The notes under the pieces were generated by a model. The model saw only the letters and a program-made list of their open reading frames with translations, was not told where the DNA came from and searched no databases. Shown one piece after another: positions 51,775 through 64,000 of a stretch of 64,000 nt of DNA (its first letter is position 1; every line of letters starts with the position of its first letter). The stretch is from NCBI GenBank assembly GCA_011800805.1, contig MPNW01000009.1:247116-311115 (forward strand). Direction: 5' to 3'. The translations under genes and the position numbers were made by a program. The stretch is from Hirudo medicinalis (Eukaryota; Annelida; Clitellata; Hirudinida; Hirudinidae).

Positions 51775-54700
51775 ATGGCAAATGGGGACGTGTTGAACTT
51801 CGACAGGTACGGTAGTACGACCCCAGAGGAAAGCGAGATGAAGACTCTCGATATCGTCATGAGCACCGAGGCGAACCACAATCCCCATTACCGTCTCCAG
51901 TCCAACCATCACCCGAACCATCTGCCAAACAGCTTGACCCCCGCTACGATGACCTCGACCTCTACTGCCGGCACCTCCACTTGTGATGGAGACTTAAGAC
52001 CGAGAAGACCGCCAGCCAATGGTGGGAATAATTCAGGTGGTCGAAACGTATGGAGAGTTTTGAGTGGTGGATATCGGGGCTTGAGAGACAGGTGTCACCA
52101 ACAGAACAACAACAATTTGCTCTCCGTCTGCACTAGAATCTTCCTCATTGTGGTGAACTTTCTCTTCCTGGTGAGATGCTTCAAATTCCTCTGCATTTAA
52201 CAGTTTGTAATTTTTTTGTTAAATTCAGTATCTCATCGATACTAATCATTATTTGATGGGTAGTTGAATAACACTTACTCCCGTAAAAAATCATTTTTAA
52301 TTTGGATAATTTCAAATATGTAAATATATACGCGAACAAAGTTCTCTATGTTATTTGAACTGAAATTAATTAAATACAGAAACTTCGTGGATGTCAATTA
52401 AAATTTCATTTTGTAATTTCCCGACGCACATAATAATCACAAAAACAACAATTTAGTTTGCAAACGAATCTATTTAGAGTCAAACATAAATCTTAAAGAA
52501 AATTTCCTTCTGCACACAAAGTCCTGCTTGCTTAGAAACGTCATGTTTACAAAATGTATCCCTTAAAAGGCAAAACTTTGTTGATGCTGCTAACTTATTG
52601 TAATTGCAGCAATTTTATCGAAACCCTCATCAACCCTCTCCAATTGATCAAGAAATTATGCCATAATTACACTCCTCGTCACGAGGCAACGTTGAGTCGA
52701 CGTGATACTGGTTGGAGCATCATTTTATGTCATTTCCTAACATTCTCCGCAGCCGATGAATCATCATCCGGAAAATTGGAGCAAAATGTCGACTCACGGA
52801 TTTTGAAAGAAACGTTTTCCGTGTCGTCCGAAGAGTTTCTGAATGAAAACACCTCCAGCTAATTACTTTTGCGCTCTTCAATGCTTGACTCCAACAACAG
52901 GCTCAGACCTAATTAGATAAGGTACTGAGGCTCGGAAGCAATTGAATCAGTCAAATTGGATTGGAAGGTTCTGCAAGAGATTATTGCTGCCAATACGTGA
53001 TAGCACCTCTCCGACAATTCCCCGACCTTGATGTTTTGAAATACACGCTCATCCAAAAAGTCATTTCGTTTCCACCTACTTGAGACAACGATCCAATTGG
53101 TAGTCATTCTCTACTTCATACAAGCAAATCATAGGAAAATATGTTCGCTACTCGAATGTACTTTGCTGAAAAAACTTTATTCAAATGGAAGCTTTGCTAT
53201 ACGAATGCGAAGATCTGTGTACTTAACCCTCTAAGAGACGTTAATGGCTGGTTTTCAAGTTGCAAAATATAGGAAGAACGTCCTCGGTTAAAATTAGCAT
53301 AAATATTAACAAACATCATTTTCGTTATAAGCCACTTCTCAGGGATAAATGGATGGACAATATGTAAGAGGGGCTGAGCATGGACTGAACTCGCTGGAAG
53401 GATGAATTAAGTTTTTATTCCAATGATCCAATAATCGCAAGACCAAGGCAATTTGTCAGTCAACGGAACAATTTATCAGGAGACGGATCAATCCAGGAAA
53501 CAATTGGCACGTCGAACAATCAATCAATCAAACCTTTTATTTCCTCGCTGCTGAATACAATTTATGAAGGCTTTCCCCAGCTGGTCAAAGTTTCGGCGGA
53601 AACAAGTCCGGAGACCTGTTTGCCTGGAATTGAAAATGCATGGCGTATCGCATGTAATTCAGATGTGATGAAGGCGGTTTGTAAACACACGTTCCATCTG
53701 CATGGAAAGAACCTGAGCTGTAATGGCGTGATCCATCTTCAAAGCCCAGGAATATGAGGAAATCACTGACGGGCATCGTTTTGACGTGGAGATGTACGCC
53801 CCGTTGCGTTGCGATCTCTCGCTTAATTTCGTATTCCTTCATTAACATCGACTTGGGTCAAACGTCTTTTCACAGGAGAGTTGGTATTCTAACGCTATTC
53901 TAGCCATATGAAGCAGAAATAGGGTGACCTGAAAAACTTCATCTTTTGTGACCTGCTGCTATTTCAAATAACTGACAACGTCCATAACCGACAATTCGCT
54001 TAGAAATGTCTACCGATGGTTATAATGAAAATAATGAAAATTTAAGAGAATGCAACTTTTAAGGCTTTTTCTTCTCCATGGTGGACATTGGAAGCACGCT
54101 GAGGAAGGACTTTAAAATTTTATGTTGTCTTGTCTGCCTGCTATTGCAGGATATTGTCTTCAATAAATTTTATTGCACTCAGAGTGTTTCGCCGTCTCCG
54201 AGAAGAACATAAATCTGGGACCGGTCGAAGTAGCAAACAACTTTATAACTTAATATTTGCTTTGGTCTCCGTTTATTAACTCCCTTTTCTCACTAATGAT
54301 TAATGATCAGTAATTTTCAACACGGAATTTGATCTCAGACAGAATTAAACTAGAAGCAACAACAATTGACAAAACAAAAATCATTTCGTACGTGCACAGA
54401 AGATAAAAATAACTGGTTGATTCTATGCGATGGCACATTTCGTGTACATGGTCAGTACTTGCAGACAAGCGAACGCTAAATGTTTCAAAGTTCAAAAGAG
54501 ATTCGATTCAATCGAATAGAATAGAATCGATCCAAAGCTCCGAGATGTAGTTCGAGGCATCTTGAATTGTGAGAAACTCTGTAAATTCACTCGCAACGTT
54601 GAGCAAACTGAAAGCAAGGAACCGAAGCGATGGACGGCAGCGAGGTTGATCGAGAAAACCTTTAGACGACATCACCTAACTCACTATGTCCAATACCTCG

Positions 54701-57700
54701 CTTTGTTCTCAAGCAATGAGGTCGAGAACGGGTTTATTTGCGTGCATCTCGTACAGCAGAAATGTTAAGCCATTATTCGATAATTACATCATGAATGGTG
54801 CTCGATTTTCTTTAATTACTCTGAAGTTGAACAGGCAAGTTACGATTAAAAAATCGACCTCAGTGAAGCTTGGACATCAAAGCCCCGAGGCTAAATTCAA
54901 ATGAAGAAGTAGGTGGAGAAGTAAACGTAAATAATAAAATTTAAAATAGCGAAATAGCCATTTGTCCTCAGTGATTCATCAGCTGCTTCGTGTTTCAATG
55001 ATATCTCACCAGAACACATCTTATTTATCTCGCTTAAATAATCAAACTTTCGACACTCCGTTGAAAAAAAATATGTCAATTTCCCGATAAGATGTTCCGT
55101 TCCAAGCGATCACCTTATTCGAGTGTACAAGTGCCACTTCGATGTTTTCAGTAGTTTTCCGAACAAGTCCATATGTCATGTATAGAGCGGTATGGACTGT
55201 AATTACTTAGCAGAAACGTAACCAACGTCCTCAGTGTAGCAGAAGTAAATTGCTGACATTTATTATATCCAGTGCCTGCTGACCAGAATGAATTGGTGCC
55301 TCATGCATTTACTCCGTGAAAGAAAAGCTGCTTTTCACACTCTTAAATATTCCTTTATACGTCGTGCATATTTTTCCTAATAAAATTGCAATCAGTCAAC
55401 TTCATGTTTACTTGGATATATTCCGAATAGTTTATTTACAATTCCATCAAATTATCTCCTGAGCCAAACAAATAAACTGTTTCCGACTAAAACTTGGAAA
55501 TAAAGTCTAATGATAATTGCTACCATCACAGAAATTACAATCAACTAACGTGTTAGCAAACATAAGGCGAAACACGAAGAAAATACCTTTCGAGACTTTA
55601 AACAATTCCGAAATGTTTCTTCAAAAAACTGGAATAAATTGCTCGCTTGATTCAAGGCAGGGATTATCAGGAATTTGGCGTAATTCGTCTTGGGTGCCCC
55701 CGGCAGATTTGCTTGTGTACTTAAAGGGATGCAGGAATCGACCCACTTCGTGATTCTGGCGCATTCTTTTCTTTCTTTAAACCTTCGAATGACTTCCTTC
55801 CGTCGCTGAATAAGTTAATCAGAAAGAATGCCCTAGGATTGCAAATTTAAAGATTTGTCTCGCCCGCTTCCAAATGAAACGATCGAAGCCGTTTTGATTT
55901 TATTCCAGACACATATGTGGTCGAGTTTAAAATGCGTCTCAATTTTCATAAATTTGAAAAGCACTATTAAATTGACGTTTCTTTCATTCAACGTCATAAA
56001 TTTTCTAATATGTGTTTTTAAAACAAACTTATTTTCCGGAAATTTTCTCAAAAATATAAATTTCTATTTGAGCCCAAAATGTTGACATTATATCGCAATT
56101 TTAAAAGCATTTTGACAACTAGGGTACGAATCTTTATAAATTCCCTGAATACATTAAAATCTAAACACACCAGATTTGTCATGAAACGGCCTTTTAATAT
56201 GATTTGATTGCGATCAAAAACACACAACCGAAATCCAAAAATTCAGTCGATATCTTTCTGCACGAGCAACTTCTGGAACTCATTTTTCAACTTAAAAGTT
56301 GAGAAAATTGTGGTGGCACTGTTTTCAATTTGATCGATTAATTAAAATTTCCACGTATCAAAAATGACGACCGGAAGAAAATTTTCTTTTAATTTCCTCC
56401 TCACTTTAGTTTTCTGGTATCCGCTTCGAATAGCACAATGTGGTTCGACATGAATTTGAATGATTAAAATTTATTTGCAGATTTTGAATTATAAATTTTG
56501 AATTAGAAAGTCGACATTTGTACTTTGTTCTTCATTTATATAGCGCCATATGCACAGCATCAGAGGAGCTTTTGTTAACCATTTACATAGCTCTCCTTCT
56601 CAAGGAAGTTAGTGGCAGTGCAAGCGAATACAACACCTTACGACTGTTGCCATTACCGCCGCCTGCAGGAACGAAATCGTCTGAGCTAACTTGCACGCCT
56701 AAATTTTATTATATATATCTTCTCCAATAATCCTAATTTTATTGTCTAGTGTTTAGTTAATTTATTGAAATAAATAAGCTGCAAACATTCTGTTACATTG
56801 TGTTTCAACAAGGGAACCCCAATTTCCAGTGAAAGAGTAGCAAATAGAAAAACTACTAATTAGTATCAATCACGTTTTAATCAATTCGAATCAAATCATG
56901 GCTTTTTTCGGTTTTCGAACTTCCTGCACGGCTGAGTTTCTCTCCTTCCGAAAGTTTACAGAACCTCTCTCATTTGATGCTTATCAGCTCTGTAGACTTC
57001 ACCTATTGGTTTCCAAATTAGGGCCCTTTTCTTCTTCCAAATATTCCAAAAATTCGAAGCATTAAAACCGATTAATCAACCTCGACCTTTCTTTGCATAA
57101 ATGCAATGTTTGTTATTCATCATTACGAGTGGATTGTGATTTAAAAACGACCGACCAACCGGTCCTCTTTGATCCATTCACGACATCAGCAAACAAATCT
57201 TGGACATTGACTAGAAGATAAAAACACACACAGGTTCTTTCAGAATGGCAGCTCAGTTTGATTGTTAAAATAAAATATCAACAGCGCAAATAACTGATGG
57301 TAACATAAAAACATTCCCAAAAAAGGTTTTAAGCTTGCAAAAGGAAAACTGGAGGTTATATAATAATTCTGCGAGTTATAAATGTTCGAATAAAGCTAAA
57401 AATTAATTATTACAAAGTCATTTAATCGCAATTGAATCTGAATTAAAAAAATCTCCGGATGTATTGCAAAATATTTATATTTCAGAAATATTACAAGATA
57501 TTAGAAAATGCTATAGATCGATATAAGTTTATGAAACTTTAGAGAAATCACTGCCAAATTATTGCACTATTTTCAGGAATTTTCTCAAAAATATAAATTT
57601 TCATTTGAGTCCGAAATGCTGGCATTATAACTATTTTAGCTACAATGACGATTATCTGGTTTTACAAGCCCATCCCGTTAACGAAACCTTTTCCGCATCA

Positions 57701-60197
57701 ATACGAAAAAATTTAACGTACACCATATTTTAGTTTGATAGATAGTGTTAAAAATTAAAAAAAAATGTTGATGCATCGTCATGCAAATATCAAAATTACA
57801 ATACAACCGATGGACGAGGCCGAAAAATATTCGCTGGACGCCAAAGAATCCATTGCTATGATTTAGTGTCGATGGACTTGGCTGCTTTGAAAGACCAGGA
57901 AGCAAAGACATTCATCAGAAGGGAGGTTTTTTTCGAATTCGTGGTTCCATGTTGATTCTCGGAGAGAATTTCTGTAATTTCTGAATTTTTCAAAAATATT
58001 CATTTTAAAGTGTAAAACTTATCAGAAGTTAACATTTTAAAACAAGCCTTCTTTCTTCGATGTTTTTCAATGCTTTTGAAAATTTAAAAATTGTGCCTCT
58101 CGCAGTGGAAACAGGGAAGATGAGTTGTGAGTGAATGATTGATGTGAACAGCGTTTGCTGTGTTGAGATAAAATTTGTTCGTTGCAATTAAAAATCCGTG
58201 CAGATGTTCTCTTGAGATTAGGAGAACAAAGAATGTTTTCAAGACCATGACATTTTCCGCACGTCCGAGCGTCTAGGAAATGTTACTCTATTTTTGACAA
58301 TTATTTTGTCATTCTGCTCAGCGGTGGACATGTCTTGCTTGTCGTTTTTAATTACTTTATAATTAGAGATTTATTTCTTCTTTTATTTTTTTATGAACAA
58401 TTTATAGGCAGAAAAACCAATATAAAAAGCGTTTATTTGCCGTATCCATGCTGGACGCAAACAACGTACGAAATCTGTCTTGAGAGAAGAGAGCTCATGT
58501 GCTGTTAAAATTCTTATCTCGAACTGTCGTGGACGTTATGACTCCCAAGAGCAACGTGAGCTAAGTTTATGCTGACTTTCTTGTGCTCTTCTCAAGCTCC
58601 TACGGACATGACAATTCCTGCTTAGATGACGAAATATTTGTGTACAACCTGCGAGCGGGAAATTCGCCAAGAGTTCACCGGCTGAATTATGGGGGCCTCG
58701 GTGAAGGAGATTACCATGGAAACCATGAAAAATGTTTTTGATAATTTTCGGGAAATTGCCGAGCAAGAGGATAAATAAATTATTCAAAATTATATTTTGT
58801 TATCGAAAGCCGATGAACCAATAAAATTGGATTTTTTTTCATTCCACATTTTAAAATTGCTATATTGCCGGTTCATATTTCTTTCTTTTTGTTGTTGTTT
58901 CTAGGTGTCTGGTTGGGCGCTCTTCGGTCTTGGCGTTTGGCTGCACGTTTACAGGGAGTCCTTCTTGTACGCTGCCTTGTTTAAGGACAACCCCACGAGC
59001 CCAATGATAGTGACAGACCGAGTTTCACTGCTGATGATAGGAGTCGGAGGATTTGTGGTGACTGTGTGCTTCCTGGGCTGTTGTGGAGCCTGCACTGACA
59101 GCGTCTGTTTTCTCGCTTTTGTTAGTATCTATTTAATTGTTTGTAGTGTTGCTGAACAGGACGTAAACATTACCGAAGTCCATAAACCAAAACAATTTTC
59201 TTATTGTTTAATCTCGCATCAAGTGGATGTTGTGCCAATTCGGTTAAGACATAAAGAAACACAGAAAATGACCTCACCCTCACACTGAAATAGCAAGTCG
59301 TGCCATTTTAGCCTCTCCTTTCTAGAATTGAGCATCAAAGATACAAAAACAAAATTAAATTAATAATAATATTATTAATAAACTAAACTTATATTTAGCT
59401 AATTTAGAATCATTCATGAGTTAATATGAGTTAAACATGATTTAATTATTTCCATCTTTAACAGATGCCATAAATCGGGTCTAGGGCATGTTAAAATTTT
59501 GATGTCTATGTTTTGATGTTCGAATGTTTTGTGGTGCCTGATGGAGCCTCGGGGATGTAAGAAATTTGATTCATCTGAGTCTCGCTTGTCTAACTTGCTG
59601 TCTGCAAGCTAAAATCCAATCTGTCAGAAGTTCGTGCAATGTTCAAAATCATCTCGGAATAACTCTTCAGGTTTAATTAATTGAGTCATTAACCCGTGCT
59701 TTGCCCTGAAAATGTAGGGGAATGTTGAGATTTCATCTCAATTCATGTCAGGTATGCAACAGTAACTCAGTTGATGGCCAACAATTCTTGCTACGAGAAA
59801 GAATTTCAGATCATTTTTGTCCTTTTCAATGCAAGTGACGATACATCGCAACATTAAAATCAATGAGTTCAATTAAAACAAGAATATCAAAAAAGACATT
59901 TCTTTTAAATTTCATGTCTACTGCAACAAATAAGTTGAGAAAAAAATTGAAAAACTTAATTTTTTTTTAGTGATATTTACTCAACACGAGATAAGAATCC
60001 TAGAGTTGTGCATTTTATCGGAAAAGACATAAAAATAAATCGAAGGCTTCGAATTTTGTGGCGCATTTTTTTGTCTGATGGACTTGGGAAGCGATTGTTG
60101 AGATGCTTTTTTTATCTTGCAGTATGCCTTGATGTTGATGATAGCCATCTTGCTACAAATCTGCCTGGCTTCCCTAGCACCTACATTTCGACAACAA
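51775..60197 (+). CDS. Tetraspanin, 5' part (three exons)
   Basis: Four-pass membrane organiser. Exons 51775-52170, 58905-59120 and 60123-60197 join in phase 0 to give 229 residues and an open end. Residues 1-115 form an unusual Asn/His/Pro/Ser/Thr-rich cytoplasmic leader. TM1 spans the first splice (SVCTRIFLIVVNFLFL then VSGWALFGLGVWLHVY). After a short loop (FLYAALFKDNPTSPMIVTDR), TM2 is SLLMIGVGGFVVTVCFLGCC with the GCCGACTDS motif. Exon 3 starts TM3 (YALMLMIAILLQICLASLAP). The large extracellular loop with CCG and TM4 were not found before 64000, so the gene probably continues beyond the window. Intron 1 is 6.7 kb, far longer than others here. An acceptor-like TTTTCAG lies 30 bases before the start. 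Confidence 0.85.
52171..58904 (+). other. Tetraspanin intron 1
   Basis: Nearly 7 kb with no convincing exon on either strand. It contains a SINE-like repeat at 56530. First introns of this length often hold enhancers; no specific site can be named. Confidence 0.5.
56530..56665 (-). mobile_element. SINE-like repeat, copy 2 (GCGCTATATAAATGAA tail)
   Basis: Begins TTCATTTATATAGCGCCATA and continues TGCACAGCATC...GTTAACC, matching the repeat at 14594-14750 over the tail and adjoining part, including GGCAGTGCA. The tRNA-like head is more decayed here. Confidence 0.6.
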
Positions 60198-62250
60198 GTG
60201 AGTTGAATTCGAGCAGTTAAAACCAAAACTTGTGTATAATTTTATAGCGAAATACATAAAGTGAAACTATTTGCTTAATTTAATTAAAATGTCCATCATA
60301 ATCTGCGACTACTTTTAGTTTCTTTGTAATCCACCTATTTAATATTTAATTTGGAGGCTTAATAATTCGGCTTAAAAATGGAGGAAAAACATTTCGATCT
60401 GAAAAGGCATTTATAGTCCTCCCTGGAATTTAAAATTGAAAAATCAAATTTTGAATTTCTCCGCTATTTTCTCAAAGTTCCTGCCGTGGATCCATCGACT
60501 TCCTCCAACTTTGAATATTTTCCATTGGTAATTTCACTGCACTGAATGTTATTGGGGTTCATACTGCAGTTGCTGAGCAACAAATTATTTTTCATCCTTC
60601 CTCCACCTCATAAAGTGCACGTCCGCCATCAGACCTGCTTACTACTGGACATAAGGTGCTCTAAATCTTTCCTCTTCCCCGTCTTCTATGTTCTCAACGG
60701 GGAGTCTATTTGAGTGAGTACCTAGAATGGCCTTTTTGATTCATAGCCGTGATAATAGAAGCTTGCAGTGTCCTTATTTCTTGCCTTGGCATATCAAGTT
60801 GTCGGCAGGACCTCCCCTGAAGACGTCTTCAGCACCACACCTCCGATGTGAAGTTGAATGGAGTCTTTCACGTTCCAATCAAAGCTTGAATCAAACGGTC
60901 GTTTGTTACGGGTCCATTCCATCGGTCGTGTGGCTTAATCGAAAAACTCTGATTTATGCTGCAGTGGCCAGTGTTAACTGATGCCGAATTGATAAGGGAC
61001 CCCTGCAATTTCACAAAACTTTCGGGTCCTTGCATTCGGAGTACTTTTAGCTACATTCGGAACACGAACATAATTTTCACTGCGGAACGGCAGAGCACGA
61101 CTTATGCATCGGAAGAGATTTTTCCACCTCTCTCACAGCATATATCATGGAACACTAACCGGACATAAAGATTGCTCAAATGAGTTCGTCGCATCTTAAA
61201 CCTTGCCATAAGGTTCCTCTTGGACCTTATTAAATCTTTTACGAGCCTTCGACCGAGAGAGGAAGACCCCTGTCTTCTGTATTCATTGAATTTCTACTTC
61301 GATTCGTTTTATCTGCAGCACATAACGCTCTTCATTCCTGAATTTTAAAGTCCCTCTTCTTCAGTCTTTCTGTTCCTAGGAGAGAGAGAGGGGGCAGCTC
61401 AAACTGGACACTGGAGCATCTGGTGGCATTTCGTTTCCAACTCATTCAACCTAAAAACAAACATAACTTCTTGAATCTCCAACGAAGTTTGGTGGGCCGG
61501 CGAAATTGTGCTGAGATAAATCATTTCCGAATCAGCCTCGTTACTCGCCACGGAGAACTAATTCATACGTCTTCTGATATTTCAAACATCACGTTCCTCT
61601 CTTTAACATCATCTCAATTGACATCCATCACTTCGTTTATCAAAAGTTTTGAGAAATTAAAAAAGGCTCGAAGTATGCACACATTTCCGAAGCTGGTTCC
61701 ACTTATTGATTTCAATTTCGGGAATAAAAAATCGATTTCAAGTCCAATCATGGACGAAGGCTGCGTTTTTATCGGCAACGGGTTTGAAATATTTTCATAA
61801 TATCAGTTTGTAAATACGAATTATAATATCATTAAAAATAATTATTTTATGTTAGAACTTAATGATAACGATCGTGTGCTTGTGCTGGACAATGCTATCG
61901 TTATTTGAAGCGGCAGTGTCTGATAAACAATGCGATGAGGCATGCTGGTCATTTACGTCAGTTTATTTAATAATTTTAATATTGCTTTAAAAAAAACTAT
62001 TATTTCTTCAAATTGATTGAAGCAAATGCGCAACACTTTATGAGAAAACCACCGAAAAAACGTAGATAGAATTGAAACTTTTGAAGAAATTGTTGCATTT
62101 CCAAAAATATTCTAAACGATCGACTCGATTTATATTCTTGTGTTTCGAGCCAATTTCACATTTTCGGGAGGATTGTGAGAAAACTTATTCACTTGGCAAA
62201 CTTTCCAAAATCTTCGGGTTTATCATTCGTAACGCTTCACCAGAACTCTG
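60198..62250. other. Presumed tetraspanin intron, no exon found
   Basis: I searched for a large-loop exon (CCG, then a PXSC-type motif) and did not find one. A 125-codon frame at 61423-61800 has no recognisable motif or splice signals and is probably chance. Confidence 0.35.
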
Positions 62251-62330
62251 CGCCCAAACAGGATTCGAACCCCGTTGCGGGAGCATCGTCCTAATTATCC
62301 AGTTACGCAACGGGCGTTAATAAACAGCAG
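62250..62330 (+). mobile_element. Truncated SINE copy
   Basis: GGATTCGAACCCCGTTGCGG then GAGCATCGTCC and TACGCAACGGGCGTTAATAA match the B box, acceptor and tail of the SINE at 5803-5862. The A-box half is missing. TTACGCAACGG here against CTATGCAACGA there shows both have drifted. Confidence 0.7.
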
Positions 62331-63905
62331 CATATTAACCACCTATTGCCCATTTTTAAATTTTGTTGTTCTTGGTTTACATTCGGTACTTTTAAAATGT
62401 AAGGCAAGTCTTTTTAACGGACCTTAGAAATGTTTTACAGCTATACACTTACAAAAGCCAACCAGCTAACCACACGGCTAATTAATAACCAACAATAACG
62501 TGAAATAACAATGTTAGAGGACCTGCTTCCGTAGAATTCTTAATACCATTCTCTCCTGTCAAGAACAACTTTAATGTTTGCACCGGTCGAACTCTTTTCC
62601 ATTTTCTCCATGACAGAATGAGAGGAAGCATCACTTTAACAGAGATTCCTCTTGAGCTGGGGTATGCAGAATGACACGAGTGCAGTTGACGGATAGTTGA
62701 GATAATCCAAACTAAGCAGACAGATAATTTCATAATGAAAAAAGCAAGCTGTTTGGATCGGAAATTCAGAAAACCCGCTAAATTTGAAAATGCTAACATA
62801 GAAGTCATTAACAGGATGACTGGAGAATGAGGATTTACTCCTTGGCTGGTTTTACTTTTTACTTTTACTTTTACGGAGAAAAGCAACGGAAGTCGGATGT
62901 TGGAAGAATTGAAATAAAGATCCAATAAAATGGAATAAATCTCACAGGTCATTAAGACGGAGGTAATTTGAGATTAAAATCGAATAAGAGACTGGGAAGC
63001 TGAGGGAAGAACAGAGATAATGATGCAATATATATTTATTTATTTACATAAACTGTATAATATTAATAATCAAAATCATAATTAAGTCTTTCAATTCATT
63101 GGTTTAAAGTGAACGAATGTAAGCCTCAGCAACAAGTAAACGAGAAGATAAAGCTACCATTGATGGCCACAAATGGCTTTCCACCAGTTTTACTTTGGGC
63201 TGATTAGACCCAATAAGAGTGCGATGATGTGGAAACGTGACTTGGATTAGAAGACACAAGTGCTGAACATAATTGGACTGAGGTGTAACTAACAAGCCGG
63301 ACGCATTTGATGAGTTCCAGAGTTACAGATGGTCGCCAACGATAATCTCCTTGTATTACCGCTATCGTCGCCATAAAAGATTTCCAACCTCAACACAAAC
63401 GATAAGCAAGGACGTCTAACCAGCGATAATTAAGTAATTTGCAACTTTCGGAGTTATCCTAGTCACGGTGGCGTAATGAGATTAAAAAGGGCTCAAGGAG
63501 AGTATTTGAGAACGTTGAGTGACGTCGATGATAGAGACATCGAGGAGGATATGAAATTTCCAATTTACGGATTCTCGAAAGTATCTGATGAAAAAATCCC
63601 GATCAAGTGAGTGAGTTAGTGAGTGAGTAAATGAGTGAGAGAAATAAGAAAGAAGAGAACAAACAGACAAAAGAAAGATGGATGAACAGGAAGAAGACAT
63701 CCAAAAATAATGTTCACCTGGAGACAAACATTTTGGAAGACTTTTGAGCGTTCATTCGATCTCGAGAGGTGTCACGTGACTGCCTTCCAACTCAACCGTA
63801 TTTCCTTTCCATGTGGAATAATGACACGAAATCCTGAGATTGAAAGCTGTCGATCCAGCACATTCTTGAAACGTTTCACACACTGTTTCACACGAGATCA
63901 TTGCC
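62331..63905. other. No gene seen; short simple repeats
   Basis: Contains (TTTTAC)n-like steps at 62848-62875 and a (GAGT)n run at 63606-63640. No exon is supported. Confidence 0.35.
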
Positions 63906-64000
63906 TTATTTATCCTCCTCATCCTAATCATCATCATCCTCATCATCATCATCCTCATCGTCTTCATCATCAGCAGCAACAACAGCATCATCATCATCAT
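63906..64000. repeat. (ATC)n/(TCA)n microsatellite at window end
   Basis: CAT/ATC trinucleotides with occasional CTC and AGC variants, running off the right edge. It resembles the start of the array at 50010. Confidence 0.9.

Noticed and set aside
61423..61800. 125-residue protein
   Set aside because: No motif, no splice context and ordinary composition; a chance open frame is likely.

Overview
This 64 kb window is nuclear DNA from an AT-rich invertebrate animal. Genes are split into many short exons with GT-AG introns, non-LTR retrotransposons and tRNA-derived SINEs are common, and the proteins are animal ones. They include germ cell-less, troponin T, a tetraspanin and a cytoplasmic intermediate-filament protein that keeps a lamin-type tail domain. 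That last trait is typical of non-arthropod protostomes. I infer a protostome worm-like or lophotrochozoan animal, but I cannot name the species.

Layout. 1-800: decayed transposase-like remnant (minus). 1461-4373: a partial CARD plus coiled-coil signalling protein (minus; downstream part not found). 5405-6450: dead LINE with a SINE inserted in it. 7001-9988: prolyl-tRNA synthetase (+). 10275-13786: RRM/RS-like nuclear protein (minus). 14.6-18.3 kb: transposon graveyard with nested LINEs and a SINE/LINE pair that share a 3' tail. 18593-21856: mitochondrial poly(A) polymerase (+). 22501-31555: germ cell-less homologue (+) whose introns hold several LINE fragments and a 765-base assembly gap. 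31.6-34.7 kb: intergenic, with a hAT remnant and a GC-rich island. 34720-35405: SKP1 (+). 36073-37557: DPM1 (minus) with an apparent one-base deletion. 38288-41888: intermediate filament (+). 43731-46616: troponin T (+). 46.6-51.7 kb: gene-poor, with a compound trinucleotide microsatellite. 51775-60197: 5' part of a tetraspanin (+), probably continuing past the window.

I built most gene models exon by exon. For prolyl-tRNA synthetase, the RRM protein, mtPAP, germ cell-less, SKP1, the filament protein and troponin T, every splice phase closes and gives a complete protein (521, 658, 518, 520, 162, 854 and 335 residues). In DPM1 the phases close only if one base is restored inside the catalytic DDGSPDGT motif. 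That points to a sequencing error or a real lesion.

The genes are mostly housekeeping (translation, mitochondrial RNA, glycosylation, ubiquitin ligase adaptors) with two muscle/cytoskeleton genes side by side. They do not form one pathway, and I found no clear undescribed system. The most interesting items are the LINE/SINE tail partnership with clear target-site duplications, the Arg/Asp/Glu-rich insert in the filament protein, the CARD-coiled-coil gene, and recurrent splice-acceptor-like sites just before start codons.
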